A DNA stretch of 64,000 nt from Lachnospiraceae bacterium (GTDB lineage Bacteria; Bacillota; Clostridia; Lachnospirales; Lachnospiraceae), in assembly GCA_017542245.1 (NCBI GenBank), contig JAFXXN010000135.1:1-64000 (forward strand), read 5' to 3'. How positions within the stretch are numbered: the stretch's first letter is position 1; the number at the start of each line of letters is the position of its first letter. Positions 1-8,368 of the stretch are shown here, in pieces. The notes beneath the pieces were generated by a model that searched no databases, had not been told where the DNA came from, and saw only the letters and a program-made list of their open reading frames with translations. A program made the position numbers and the translations under genes.

Positions 1-30
1 AAAGCGAGAAATAGAACAGTTGTAAAATAA
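1..30 (+). CDS. 3' end of an upstream gene (partial)
   Basis: The first ten codons read as an open frame ending in TAA and encode a basic tail (KARNRTVVK). A terminator-like hairpin follows within 20 bases, which is why this is called the end of a gene that begins before the window. Nothing can be said about function. Confidence 0.4.
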   Translation, partial: KARNRTVVK

Positions 31-46
31 GAGCAATCCTTGGGAA

Positions 47-88
47 AAGCCCGCTCCGTCGCGAAGAGATAGAACGGGCTTATTTATA
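47..88 (+). terminator. Probable rho-independent terminator
   Basis: AAGCCCG at 47-53 pairs with CGGGCTT at 75-81 and is followed by a T-rich stretch (TTATTTATA). The loop is long and the T-tract interrupted, so it may be weak. It would end transcription of the gene entering from the left edge. Confidence 0.55.
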
Positions 89-145
89 TAATTGCAAATA
101 TTATTTTAGAAAAGTGACATTTTGACCATAAAAATTAAATAAAAG

Positions 146-174
146 TTGCAAATTAGATAAATCTATGATATATT
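146..174 (+). promoter_or_regulatory. Sigma-A promoter of the ATPase operon
   Basis: TTGCAA at 146-151 and TATATT at 169-174 are separated by 17 bases in an AT-rich context. The predicted start lies near 181, about 40 bases before the first gene. Confidence 0.6.
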
Positions 175-219
175 TTAATAAAATGGATCAACTACCAGAA
201 ATCTAAAATGGAGTGCGAG

Positions 220-1509
220 ATGGAAATAAAAAGAGATATTTATCTTAACAGACTCATAAAACGAAAAAATAACGGATTGATTAAGATAATAACAGGTATT
301 AGAAGGTGTGGGAAATCGTATCTTCTCTTTAAGCTGTTTTATGATCATCTGATTAATTCAGGTGTACCGGAAGAAAATATCATAGATATCCCGCTTGATG
401 ACTATGATTATGCTGCTTATTGTGATCCGCATAAATTATACGAGTATATAAAAGACCGTATTAAGGACAGTAAACAAAATTACTATGTTTTTATAGATGA
501 AGCACAGTATGCCATTTCGAAAGAGGAAATGAAGAATCCGAATATTCCAATAAGGTTATATGGCGTGTTGAATGGTCTTCTTAGGAAAAGGAACGTAGAT
601 GTTTATGTAACCGGAAGTAATTCGAAATTTCTTTCTTCTGATATAATGACAGAATTCAGAGGACGTGGAGATGAGGTGCATATTGCGCCACTTTCATTCT
701 CAGAATTTTATCCGGCCTCAGGGAAAGAAAGTCAAGATGCCTGGAAGGATTACTTATACTATGGAGGACTGCCTCATATATTGGAAGAACCGGATGCTGA
801 AAGCAAAAGTTCATATCTTGAAAGGCTTAATAGGGAAATATATCTGAAAGATATTGTTGAACGTTATGGCATAAGAGATGAAGCAGGTATGGAAGATTTG
901 ATGAAAATACTTGCTTCTGATATAGGTTCACTCACAAACGCCCAAAAGGTTTCAGAAACATTTAACAGTAAAGGAAATAAGGGCATTACTATGCCAACCA
1001 TATCAAGTTATCTTGCGTATTTGCAGGAGAGTTTTATTATTCAAAAAGCTGATCGTTATGATATTAAAGGAAGAAAGTATATAGGGACACCTTCAAAGTA
1101 TTACTATACTGATCTGGGACTTAGAAACTCATTACTTAATTTTAGGCAATATGAAGAAACTCATCTGATGGAGAATGCTATCTATAACGAATTGATTTAT
1201 CGTGGGTTTAATGTTGATGTGGGTGTTGTAGAGACAAGAGTTTCTGAAAATGGAAAAAGTATCCGTAAACATCTTGAAGTTGATTTTGTGATTAATCGAG
1301 GTAGTGTAAGATATTATATACAATCAGCATTTGCTCTTCCAACACAGGTAAAAATAGATCAAGAACAGGCCTCGCTTATAAGAATTCCGGACTCTTTTAA
1401 GAAGATAATAGTGGTTAATGGAACCTCGCCATTATGGAGAAACGAGCAGGGAATAACCTTTATGGGATTGTATGATTTCTTTTTGAACGAAAATAGCCTA
1501 AATATGTAA
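220..1509 (+). CDS. AAA-type ATPase with DUF4143-like C-terminal region
   Basis: A 429-residue protein of the widespread 'ATP-binding protein' family in which an AAA ATPase module precedes a DUF4143-type region. The Walker A motif GIRRCGKS is at residues 26-33 and Walker B (YYVFIDEAQ) at about 88-96. The C-terminal half (about 190-400) carries the restriction-endonuclease-like fold usual for the family, including the EVDFVI segment. I chose ATG 220 because GGAG at 210-213 lies six bases upstream; an in-frame ATG at 208 has no such site. The cellular role of this family is unsettled, and it often sits in accessory regions, as here. No mutations of key motifs are visible. Confidence 0.85.
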   Translation: MEIKRDIYLNRLIKRKNNGLIKIITGIRRCGKSYLLFKLFYDHLINSGVPEENIIDIPLDDYDYAAYCDPHKLYEYIKDRIKDSKQNYYVFIDEAQYAISKEEMKNPNIPIRLYGVLNGLLRKRNVDVYVTGSNSKFLSSDIMTEFRGRGDEVHIAPLSFSEFYPASGKESQDAWKDYLYYGGLPHILEEPDAESKSSYLERLNREIYLKDIVERYGIRDEAGMEDLMKILASDIGSLTNAQKVSETFNSKGNKGITMPTISSYLAYLQESFIIQKADRYDIKGRKYIGTPSKYYYTDLGLRNSLLNFRQYEETHLMENAIYNELIYRGFNVDVGVVETRVSENGKSIRKHLEVDFVINRGSVRYYIQSAFALPTQVKIDQEQASLIRIPDSFKKIIVVNGTSPLWRNEQGITFMGLYDFFLNENSLNM

Positions 1510-1538
1510 TGTGACTACGAGGATAGAAGAATATTGAT

Positions 1539-2126
1539 ATGGATTTCATATTTATTATAGGCCCAAGTGCCGTGGGAAAGACGACTCTTGCAAAAGAATT
1601 ATATAAGCATTACAACGGGGTATATATTGAGCAGAACATGGTTCCTGAATTTATTATACCGGATGACGTAGAGGATATAGGTATATATGAAGAACAACTA
1701 TGTTGGGAAAACACATTGGCTCAGATAAAGTTTTTTTATGATAAAGGATTAAGAAATATAGTAGCTTTAGATTTTGACGATATAAGAACAAGAGAACTGC
1801 CCAAAATATTTAGGGGATTTGATTTCATAACACTTAAACTTATTTCGAGTGACATAAATCAGATAAAACAACAGATGATAAATAGGAACGAAAATGAGGG
1901 TGGATTATTTATTCCCGAGTATGTTGAAAGATCTAATAATGTCATTAAGAGCCGAAAATTATTACCCAATGAAGTTGAAATTGATGTGGCCGGGAAATCA
2001 AAAGAGGAAGTTCTTGCTGAATCAATCAGAATAATAGATGCTTTTAAATCGGAAAAAGACTATGTTTATGAACTGGATGATGAGCATAATTATTTATCAT
2101 GGGTTCAAAGCCGAAAGTTGTATTAA
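1539..2126 (+). CDS. P-loop kinase-like protein
   Basis: A 195-residue protein that begins with a P-loop, GPSAVGKT at residues 8-15, directly after a hydrophobic beta strand. This layout is typical of small kinases (AAA_33, cytidylate- or shikimate-kinase-like). A conserved-looking acidic segment, VALDFDDIR, lies near residue 70-80 and a lid-like basic region follows. The substrate cannot be read from the sequence. It starts 29 bases after the ATPase gene and is followed 15 bases later by a nucleotidyltransferase, so the three probably form one transcript. Nucleoside or antibiotic phosphorylation are possibilities only. Confidence 0.7.
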   Translation: MDFIFIIGPSAVGKTTLAKELYKHYNGVYIEQNMVPEFIIPDDVEDIGIYEEQLCWENTLAQIKFFYDKGLRNIVALDFDDIRTRELPKIFRGFDFITLKLISSDINQIKQQMINRNENEGGLFIPEYVERSNNVIKSRKLLPNEVEIDVAGKSKEEVLAESIRIIDAFKSEKDYVYELDDEHNYLSWVQSRKLY

Positions 2127-2141
2127 ATTATAAAGGGGAAT

Positions 2142-2975
2142 TTGAAAGTGATATATTTATCCGAACAAATTATGAAATCTGAATTTGAAAAATATATTGA
2201 AAAGATTTTCAAACTTCCTGAAATAAAAAATGCAAAAGTAAGAGATGTGATCATAGACCGCGACAACAAAGATAACACCATAAAACAAGCGTTTGATATA
2301 GGTTATCATGACTGCTACAGTGATATTGATTTTTCGATTATGGTGAGACTGCCTAAAAATGGATCAATTTCAGTTGATGAATACATGAAACAACTTGGCA
2401 GATTTGGGGTAAATGAAGATACAGCACTGGGATGGGCATTTGTACCTGAAAATCATATGTATCGTATTATCTTCAAAAACGGAATGCGCTATGATTTCGG
2501 TTTTGATTTTGAGTATGTCGAAGAGGATTTGTTAAATACTGAGATAAAGAATGGTCAGGATAATAAAGTTTATGATGAAATACAAAACGATTACTGGCCC
2601 ATAGAAAACATTAACCGTTTCTGGTTTGTGCAGATACAGGCACTTGGGAAATTGTACCGCAAGGATTATCTGATAAGCAGCCATCTGGCCAATATGAATT
2701 GCAATGAAACCTTGGTAATGCAGATGGTGCAGAGAGATATTAAATATGGTACCAACCATCACAGATATGGTTATTCTGAAGAACTTGAATATGTTAAGTA
2801 TTTGGGAAAATCACAGTATAAAACGGATGATACTACAATTAACAGGATTTCAGAACATATATATGCTGCTGCATTAGCATATGACAGACTGGCTAAGGAG
2901 TTTTATCCTGAATACAAAGAAAGAAGCAGTATATTATTTGAAATATGGGATTATTATCATAAAAGCAGAGCATGA
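2142..2975 (+). CDS. Nucleotidyltransferase-fold protein
   Basis: A 277-residue protein with the YSDIDFSI motif at residues 59-66, the [GS]xDxD signature of the polymerase-beta-like nucleotidyltransferase superfamily. D61 and D63 would bind metal, and a third acidic strand (YDFGFDFEY, about 117-125) is in the right place. The length and helical C-terminal half recall aminoglycoside 6-adenylyltransferases such as AadE, but identity is not obvious and a resistance role is only a possibility. The start is taken as TTG 2142 with AAAGGGGA about five bases upstream; ATG 2172 is the alternative and would still keep the motif. Confidence 0.65.
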   Translation: MKVIYLSEQIMKSEFEKYIEKIFKLPEIKNAKVRDVIIDRDNKDNTIKQAFDIGYHDCYSDIDFSIMVRLPKNGSISVDEYMKQLGRFGVNEDTALGWAFVPENHMYRIIFKNGMRYDFGFDFEYVEEDLLNTEIKNGQDNKVYDEIQNDYWPIENINRFWFVQIQALGKLYRKDYLISSHLANMNCNETLVMQMVQRDIKYGTNHHRYGYSEELEYVKYLGKSQYKTDDTTINRISEHIYAAALAYDRLAKEFYPEYKERSSILFEIWDYYHKSRA

Positions 2976-3000
2976 AAGGAAAAGATCGTAGTGAGGAAAA

Positions 3001-3624
3001 ATGATGATTGAAACAAACAGGCTGATCATTCGTACGTTTCGGGCTGAAGATGCTGATGCATTGTACAGGATCAAAACCGATCCGCAGGTAATGGATTTCT
3101 GCCCGGATTTTCTGGATGTTGATGCAAAACGGGAAGATATGCTCGGTTATATCCATGAGTTTCAAAGAATTGAGGACACCAGCGACATCGATATGTGGCG
3201 TTGTTATGCCATTGAAAACAGAGAAAACGACATTGTTGTGGGTGCTCTTACCTTCGGCAAACAGAATATGCTCCATGAATATGATCTTGGTTGGATGATG
3301 ATTAGCGAGTATACTGGGAAAGGGTATGCATCCGAAGCAGCGGAGGCATTTGCTGAGTTTTTCTGTCGGACGCATGGAATTGAGTATTTGACCGCAATCA
3401 TGGACGTGGACAATCCAGCTTCCCGCAGAACAGCAGAAAAGAGCGGGTTCAGGCTCTTTGAAAAAAGAACCGTTTATGATTATCACTATAATAGATATTG
3501 TGACGACTATTTTTATTTTCGCAGATACTGGTCAGGATGTACTTTGAAAGATCGGTATTATGGAGATTCGCCATATTACGGGCGCTCGACATCGTATCAA
3601 TCAGAGAACAGCTCCAGTAATTGA
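3001..3624 (+). CDS. GNAT family N-acetyltransferase
   Basis: A 207-residue acetyltransferase of the RimJ/RimL type. It opens with IETNRLIIRTFRAEDADALY, the usual first strand and helix. The acetyl-CoA binding strand and loop fall in the segment LGWMMISEYTGKGYASEAAEA, and NPASRRTAEKSGF is the conserved helix-turn before the last strands. It would move an acetyl group from acetyl-CoA to an amine of a protein or small molecule; the acceptor is unknown. It starts at ATG 3001 (or ATG 3004) behind GAGG. The codon choice is somewhat more GC-rich than in the preceding three genes, which could mean a separate origin. Confidence 0.85.
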   Translation: MMIETNRLIIRTFRAEDADALYRIKTDPQVMDFCPDFLDVDAKREDMLGYIHEFQRIEDTSDIDMWRCYAIENRENDIVVGALTFGKQNMLHEYDLGWMMISEYTGKGYASEAAEAFAEFFCRTHGIEYLTAIMDVDNPASRRTAEKSGFRLFEKRTVYDYHYNRYCDDYFYFRRYWSGCTLKDRYYGDSPYYGRSTSYQSENSSSN

Positions 3625-3636
3625 AAAGGAGGAAAC

Positions 3637-4674
3637 ATGAAGACGAAAATTGCATTTTTTGATGCCAAAGAATATGACAGACAATCATTTATAAACTCAA
3701 ATATAGATGAGGAGTTTGAGATAAAATATCTTGAAACACGTCTGACTTCTGATACCTGCAAGCTGGCTGAAGGCTGTGATGCAGTGTGCGTATTTGTAAA
3801 TGATGATGTAAACTCGGAGATTATCGACAAGCTGCAGGCTATGGGTGTGAAGCTGATAGCACTTAGATGTGCGGGCTACAACAATGTGGACATTGAATAT
3901 GCATATGGGAAAATACATATAGTCCGCGTGCCGGCGTATTCACCGTATGCAGTGGCAGAGCATGCCATGGCACTGTTGCTCACATCTATACGAAGAATTC
4001 ACAAGGCTTATATCCGCACTAAGGATTTTAATTTCAGCCTGAACGGACTTACCGGATTTGACCTTCATGGTAAGACGGTTGGAGTTATCGGGACAGGCAA
4101 GATCGGAAGGATATTTATTGATATTTGCCGTGGTTTTGGTATGCATATCATAGCTTACGATAAGTTCCCCGCTGCTGATTCAGATATAGAATATGTCTCT
4201 TTAGATGAACTATGGGAAAAGAGCGACATCATATCGTTGCATTGTCCTTTGACCGATGAAAACAGGCATATGATAAATGCTGATACGATGGCTAAGATGA
4301 AAAAGGGCGTAGTAATCATAAATACTTCCAGGGGTGCATTGATAGATTCCGAGGCACTTGTAGAAGGCATAAAAGCACGTAAAATAGGTGCAGCGTGTCT
4401 CGATGTTTATGAAGAAGAATCTAACGTATTCTTCCATGATTATTCAAATCATATTGTAAACGACGATGTATTGGCAAGACTGATATCCATGCCAAATGTG
4501 ATCGTAACGTCTCATCAGGCATTCTTAACAAATGAAGCATTGAGCAATATAGCTGATACTACTCTTTCCAATGTCAGAGAGTTTTTTGAAAAAGATACCT
4601 GTCCGAATGAAGTATGCTATAAGTGTGAAAATATCGGCAGTTGTAAACAGACTCACGAGAAGAAATGCTTCTGA
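3637..4674 (+). CDS. ldhA: D-lactate dehydrogenase (D-2-hydroxyacid dehydrogenase)
   Basis: A 345-residue NAD-dependent enzyme that reduces pyruvate to D-lactate, the likely reaction for this subgroup. The dinucleotide motif GTGKIG is at residues 152-157 with the NAD-discriminating Asp at 175. Catalytic Arg232 (NTSRGALID), Glu261 and His293 (TSHQAFLTNEAL) are all present. AAAAGGAGGAAAC precedes ATG 3637. The last 25 residues form an unusual cysteine-rich tail (Cys322, 327, 330, 336, 344) beyond the catalytic fold. The stop codon is followed immediately by a REP-like palindrome. A related 2-hydroxyacid dehydrogenase specificity cannot be excluded. Confidence 0.88.
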   Translation: MKTKIAFFDAKEYDRQSFINSNIDEEFEIKYLETRLTSDTCKLAEGCDAVCVFVNDDVNSEIIDKLQAMGVKLIALRCAGYNNVDIEYAYGKIHIVRVPAYSPYAVAEHAMALLLTSIRRIHKAYIRTKDFNFSLNGLTGFDLHGKTVGVIGTGKIGRIFIDICRGFGMHIIAYDKFPAADSDIEYVSLDELWEKSDIISLHCPLTDENRHMINADTMAKMKKGVVIINTSRGALIDSEALVEGIKARKIGAACLDVYEEESNVFFHDYSNHIVNDDVLARLISMPNVIVTSHQAFLTNEALSNIADTTLSNVREFFEKDTCPNEVCYKCENIGSCKQTHEKKCF

Positions 4675-4675
4675 A

Positions 4676-4703
4676 TCAATCAGAGGGACGGTTCTTTGAT
4701 TGA
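4676..4703 (+). repeat. REP-like palindrome, copy 1 (forward)
   Basis: A 28-bp imperfect palindrome TCAATCA...TGATTGA around the core GAGGGACGGTTCT. It lies two bases after the ldhA stop codon. The same unit recurs at 6341, 19146, 20167 and 61406, and in inverted orientation at 19227, 20248 and 62749. Confidence 0.85.
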
Positions 4704-4735
4704 AAAACATAATACGGGAAATAAGGAAAAAACAA

Positions 4736-5692
4736 ATGAAATATGCAGTTATATCGGATATACATGGAAATAAGCCGGCACTGGATGCAGTGTTGGAAGA
4801 TGCAAAAAAGAAAGGAATTACGGATTTTATATTTGCAGGGGACTATTGTCTAAGCGGGCCGTTCCCTGATGAATGTATTAGCACACTTAGGAAAATTGAG
4901 AACAAAATAATAATCCGTGGGAACGAAGAACGGTATCTAGAGAATCTGATAGGAAAAGACCAGAGTAAATGGACAGACGGCCAGATGCAGATATCGTATT
5001 GGAACTATAGGAATATAAAAAAGGATAATCTGGACTTTCTTTTATCGATTCCCCACAGAGCTGATTTTTCAAGTAATGGCAGGGATATCCATATGCTTCA
5101 TCATGTGGATGATTTTATAAAGGTGAGCAATCTGGAAAACTATTTCAATCGTTCTTCAGCATTAGCTCATAAATATGGGGACAGGGAAGTGACTCCGGAG
5201 TATCACAGGCAGCAGATGCAAGATGCAATAAAAGAGACTCCCGGATTTATAGAGGCAATATCAATGCTTGCAGATGGGATCTATATTTTCGGACATTCTC
5301 ATATACAGTGGAGCTATAAGGTGCAGGACAGGGAAATCTATCTGATCAATCCCGGCTCCTGCGGACTTCCTTTGGATTGTATTAAAAATACAGTTCCGTA
5401 TACTATATTAACCATAAGTGATGAAGGTGAAATTCTGATTGAAGAGCAGAGAGTTCCTTTCGATATGAACGGATACGTTGAAAAGATAAAGCTGACAAGT
5501 CAGTATACAGAAGCAGGTGTATGGACAAAAGTAATCATCAAAGAGCTGCTTAATGCAAGGGAACATCTTGTATTCTTCCTGAAATTTGCAGAAGAGTACG
5601 CAAACAGTATAGGAGATAAAATACGTCCGTTTACTGTGGACACATGGGAGAAAGCATATGCAGAATGGGGAAATAAAGGCTTTATTTGTTGA
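4736..5692 (+). CDS. Metallophosphoesterase family protein
   Basis: A 318-residue calcineurin-like phosphoesterase of the YfcE/MJ0936-like class. Metal ligands appear in order: DIHGN (Asp8, His10), GDYC near residue 39, GNEE near 69, and FGHSH near 185. This fold hydrolyses phosphomonoesters or phosphodiesters with two metal ions; the substrate is unknown. I take ATG 4736 as the start because AAGGA lies upstream; the longer frame from TTG 4700 would begin inside the REP-like repeat. The C-terminal 90 residues extend beyond the usual compact domain. It overlaps the downstream HAD gene by 35 bases, so the two are translationally linked. Confidence 0.82.
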   Translation: MKYAVISDIHGNKPALDAVLEDAKKKGITDFIFAGDYCLSGPFPDECISTLRKIENKIIIRGNEERYLENLIGKDQSKWTDGQMQISYWNYRNIKKDNLDFLLSIPHRADFSSNGRDIHMLHHVDDFIKVSNLENYFNRSSALAHKYGDREVTPEYHRQQMQDAIKETPGFIEAISMLADGIYIFGHSHIQWSYKVQDREIYLINPGSCGLPLDCIKNTVPYTILTISDEGEILIEEQRVPFDMNGYVEKIKLTSQYTEAGVWTKVIIKELLNAREHLVFFLKFAEEYANSIGDKIRPFTVDTWEKAYAEWGNKGFIC

Positions 5693-6332
5693 TTTTTACG
5701 GAACTATCGTACATGAAGACGGTGAGGTTATAAAGAAGATCACAGATATAATACAGAAAACAGGTGTTGTAGAAGACAAATCTGAGATTGACTCCTTTTG
5801 GTGGAAGGATTTCCAGACGATGTTTCAGAACTCATACGGAGATACTTTTGAAACACAGAGAGCATTGGAAGAAAAATCGCTTGAACACACGTTAGCTAAG
5901 TTTCAGTCTACCGCAAACGCAAAAGAACTCAGCAACCTCATGTTCGAACATTGGGTAAAGCCGCCGATATTTGAGGATTCTAAAGAGTTTTTTGAAAAGA
6001 GTCCGGTACCGATTTATATAGTTTCCAATATCGATACGGATGATATAAACCGGGCCATAGAATATCATAATCTAAAACCGGCAGGAGTATTTACTTCTGA
6101 GGATGCAAGAGCTTATAAGCCCCGAAGTGAGCTGTTTGAACTGGCTTTAAAGAAAACGGGACTTGTACCGGAAGAAGTAATCCATATCGGAGATTCCATC
6201 AGCAGCGATGTCAAGGGGGCATCGGCTCTTGGAATTAATACTCTCTGGCTTAACAGATTCGGGAAAAAGATACCGGAAGGGGTTAGAAGTATTTCGACAT
6301 TAATAGAATCATTCGATTTTATTGAGAATTAA
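5658..6332 (+). CDS. HAD-superfamily hydrolase (subfamily IA)
   Basis: A 224-residue haloacid-dehalogenase-like hydrolase. Motif I is FVDFYGTIV with nucleophile Asp12; the second Asp of phosphatases is replaced by Tyr14, as in L-2-haloacid dehalogenases and some related phosphatases. Motif II is IVSNID, motif III the Lys of YKPRSELF, and motif IV GDSISSDVKGA. The start at ATG 5658 has GGGAG seven bases upstream, inside the preceding gene. The metallophosphoesterase/HAD pair is bounded by REP-like repeats on both sides. The substrate is not predictable. Confidence 0.85.
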   Translation: MQNGEIKALFVDFYGTIVHEDGEVIKKITDIIQKTGVVEDKSEIDSFWWKDFQTMFQNSYGDTFETQRALEEKSLEHTLAKFQSTANAKELSNLMFEHWVKPPIFEDSKEFFEKSPVPIYIVSNIDTDDINRAIEYHNLKPAGVFTSEDARAYKPRSELFELALKKTGLVPEEVIHIGDSISSDVKGASALGINTLWLNRFGKKIPEGVRSISTLIESFDFIEN

Positions 6333-6340
6333 ATCGGTAA

Positions 6341-6368
6341 TGGGGATCAGACCGTCCCTCTGATTGAA
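6341..6368 (-). repeat. REP-like palindrome, copy 2 (inverted, degenerate)
   Basis: Reads on the minus strand as TCAATCAGAGGGACGGTCTG, matching copy 1 but with a degraded right arm. It faces copy 1 across the metallophosphoesterase/HAD pair and overlaps the region just before the MBL gene start. Confidence 0.7.
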
Positions 6369-6380
6369 ATGGAGAGCAGC

Positions 6381-7262
6381 ATGAAGGTATATGAGATAAG
6401 CTATTCAAATACCAATACTTATCTGATAGAAGGAACAAAAGGAAAACTTTTATTTGATACCGGCTGGGCAGGAACATTTCCAGCCTTTTGCAGGTTTATG
6501 GGAAATTTGGAAATCTCCGTGCAGAGCATCAATTATATCATGATATCGCATTTCCATCCTGATCATATGGGGATAGTTCAGGAGATTGCGGAACTGGGAC
6601 CTAAAATAATAGTTATGGAAACTCAAAAAGAATTCATGCATTCAGCCGATGCGATATTTGTAAAAGAAGCCAAATACAATTATAAACCGATAGATAATAA
6701 CAAGGTCAAAATTATAAAGCATTCTGATAGTCGCCAATTTCTCAAAGAAATCGGTATCGATGGTGAAATCATCCACACTCCGGGACACAGTGAGGACAGT
6801 ATTTCGCTTTATTTGGATGATGGAACAATTTTTGTCGGTGATCTGAATCCTTTATACGAGCTGGAACTTCACAAGGGGACACAGATTGCAGAAAGTTGGG
6901 AAAAACTTTTGACGAGAAAGCCCCAAATTGTCTATTATGGTCATGCAAGGAAAGCAGAGCTGATAAGAAATGAGGCGGAAGCTGAAATTCATGTAAACAG
7001 TAATAAAAAGGGAAGTCACGAATTCGAGAGCAAAATAGATTACCTTGAAACAAAAAGTTATTATAAAACGAATCAAAGCGATAAATATTCCTTGGTTATG
7101 AAAATTATGAGATATATAGATAAGGGCGTAAGTCTTGAAAGGATTCAAAAGAAGACCGGTGCCGACAGTACCTTTATAGAGGATGTTGCAAGAATGTATC
7201 TAACCCATAAGGATGTTGGAGTACAGGGCATTCTTGACAGAATAGAGATTAAGGGACGATAA
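6381..7262 (+). CDS. MBL-fold metallo-hydrolase
   Basis: A 293-residue metallo-beta-lactamase-fold hydrolase. The metal motif HFHPDH is at residues 57-62, a further His in HTPGHSEDS near 138, and Asp in VGDLNP near 160. ATG 6381 is preferred because GGAG lies six bases upstream; ATG 6369 is possible but overlaps the REP-like repeat. The C-terminal third (about 205-293) is an extra helical region ending in a winged-helix-like pattern. The substrate is unknown. A fragment very similar to codons about 172-210 recurs as a pseudogene at 12131. The gene ends just before a strong terminator. Confidence 0.82.
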   Translation: MKVYEISYSNTNTYLIEGTKGKLLFDTGWAGTFPAFCRFMGNLEISVQSINYIMISHFHPDHMGIVQEIAELGPKIIVMETQKEFMHSADAIFVKEAKYNYKPIDNNKVKIIKHSDSRQFLKEIGIDGEIIHTPGHSEDSISLYLDDGTIFVGDLNPLYELELHKGTQIAESWEKLLTRKPQIVYYGHARKAELIRNEAEAEIHVNSNKKGSHEFESKIDYLETKSYYKTNQSDKYSLVMKIMRYIDKGVSLERIQKKTGADSTFIEDVARMYLTHKDVGVQGILDRIEIKGR

Positions 7263-7293
7263 ATTAATCCCTTAGATATGGAAATATTATAAC

Positions 7294-7337
7294 AAAACTC
7301 CAAAATCAACAAATGGTTGAATTTTGGAGTTTTTTCT
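7294..7337 (+). terminator. Rho-independent terminator after the MBL gene
   Basis: AACTCCAAAATCAAC pairs with GTTGAATTTTGGAGTT apart from one bulged base, followed by a run of six T. It closes the transcript that ends with the MBL-fold gene. Confidence 0.85.
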
Positions 7338-7438
7338 GTTATAAGTTAACATATAGTTGAAATCAGATGTAGCGCACAACTGAAAAAGGTGTTATACTAT
7401 GATCAAGTCAATTGATAGTAGAAACGGAGGAGGTAAAT

Positions 7439-8368
7439 ATGGCAAATACAACTACAGTTTTTTCAACAAATCTTCAGCAGTTGAGGAAAAAGAGAGGCGT
7501 TACACAGGAACAATTGGCAAATTACTTGGGGGTCAGTCCTCAGGCTGTATCAAAGTGGGAGAACGGAAGCTATCCGGAAGGCGATTTGCTTCCGAAAATA
7601 TCAGAATATTTTGAGGTTTCGATATCGTACCTTTACGGTCAGGAGAAAGAAAAGGTTTCTATAGAACAGGAAGTACAGAATATTCTTCGTGATGTTTTGA
7701 ATGATGAGATAAGAAACGAAAATTTCGACCGTTCAGAATATTTTGACAAAATATTGGATATAGCATGGGCGTTTCAGATTTCCGCCTATAGAAGTAATAA
7801 GTATTATTATAAACGTCCGAATGTTGCAGAAGGAGAAAGAACAGTTTCAGTTATATCGGACAATGCCGGCTTCGGGTATTATAATCTGAATCCGGATACA
7901 CAGTTTTACTCGATAGTAAGGGAACCCGAAAAAGGATTTGCTGCAAATATCCATATTTCGGATAAGATGCGTAATATATTTAAGGCACTTGGTGAACCGG
8001 GAGGACTCGAGGTGCTGTTTTGTTTCCTGACACTTAATTGCAATGAATGTATTACAGTTTCATCAATTGCGGACAAGGTAGGGATAGGTGTAGAACAGGT
8101 TCAATCGATAATAAAAAAATTTAACATCGGAAATGACATATATAAGCCGATAAGCTGTATCGATGTGATCAAAAAGAAGGAGACAGAAAAAGCATACATT
8201 ACTGATCTGTCAGGTATAGCCATATATGTTATATTGTTGCTTGCGGCTGAAACCATTGTTAATCCGCCTCAAGGATACACTATGCAGATAGGTAACAGGA
8301 ACAAACCCTGGTTTGATAAAAAAGATGTTGATGGGATACTTAAGTTTATACAGGAGAATAAGAAATAA
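7439..8368 (+). CDS. XRE-family transcriptional regulator
   Basis: A 309-residue regulator with an N-terminal helix-turn-helix (residues about 8-62; LRKKRGVTQEQLANYLGVSP is the first part) and a long C-terminal region that includes a second winged-helix-like segment. GGAGGAGG five bases before ATG 7439 fixes the start; the longer frame from 7412 lacks such a site. It overlaps the next gene by one base (TAATG), so it is co-translated with the ABC exporter and probably controls it. A -10-like TATACT at 7393-7398 may be its promoter, though no good -35 is visible. The signal sensed is unknown. Confidence 0.88.
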   Translation: MANTTTVFSTNLQQLRKKRGVTQEQLANYLGVSPQAVSKWENGSYPEGDLLPKISEYFEVSISYLYGQEKEKVSIEQEVQNILRDVLNDEIRNENFDRSEYFDKILDIAWAFQISAYRSNKYYYKRPNVAEGERTVSVISDNAGFGYYNLNPDTQFYSIVREPEKGFAANIHISDKMRNIFKALGEPGGLEVLFCFLTLNCNECITVSSIADKVGIGVEQVQSIIKKFNIGNDIYKPISCIDVIKKKETEKAYITDLSGIAIYVILLLAAETIVNPPQGYTMQIGNRNKPWFDKKDVDGILKFIQENKK

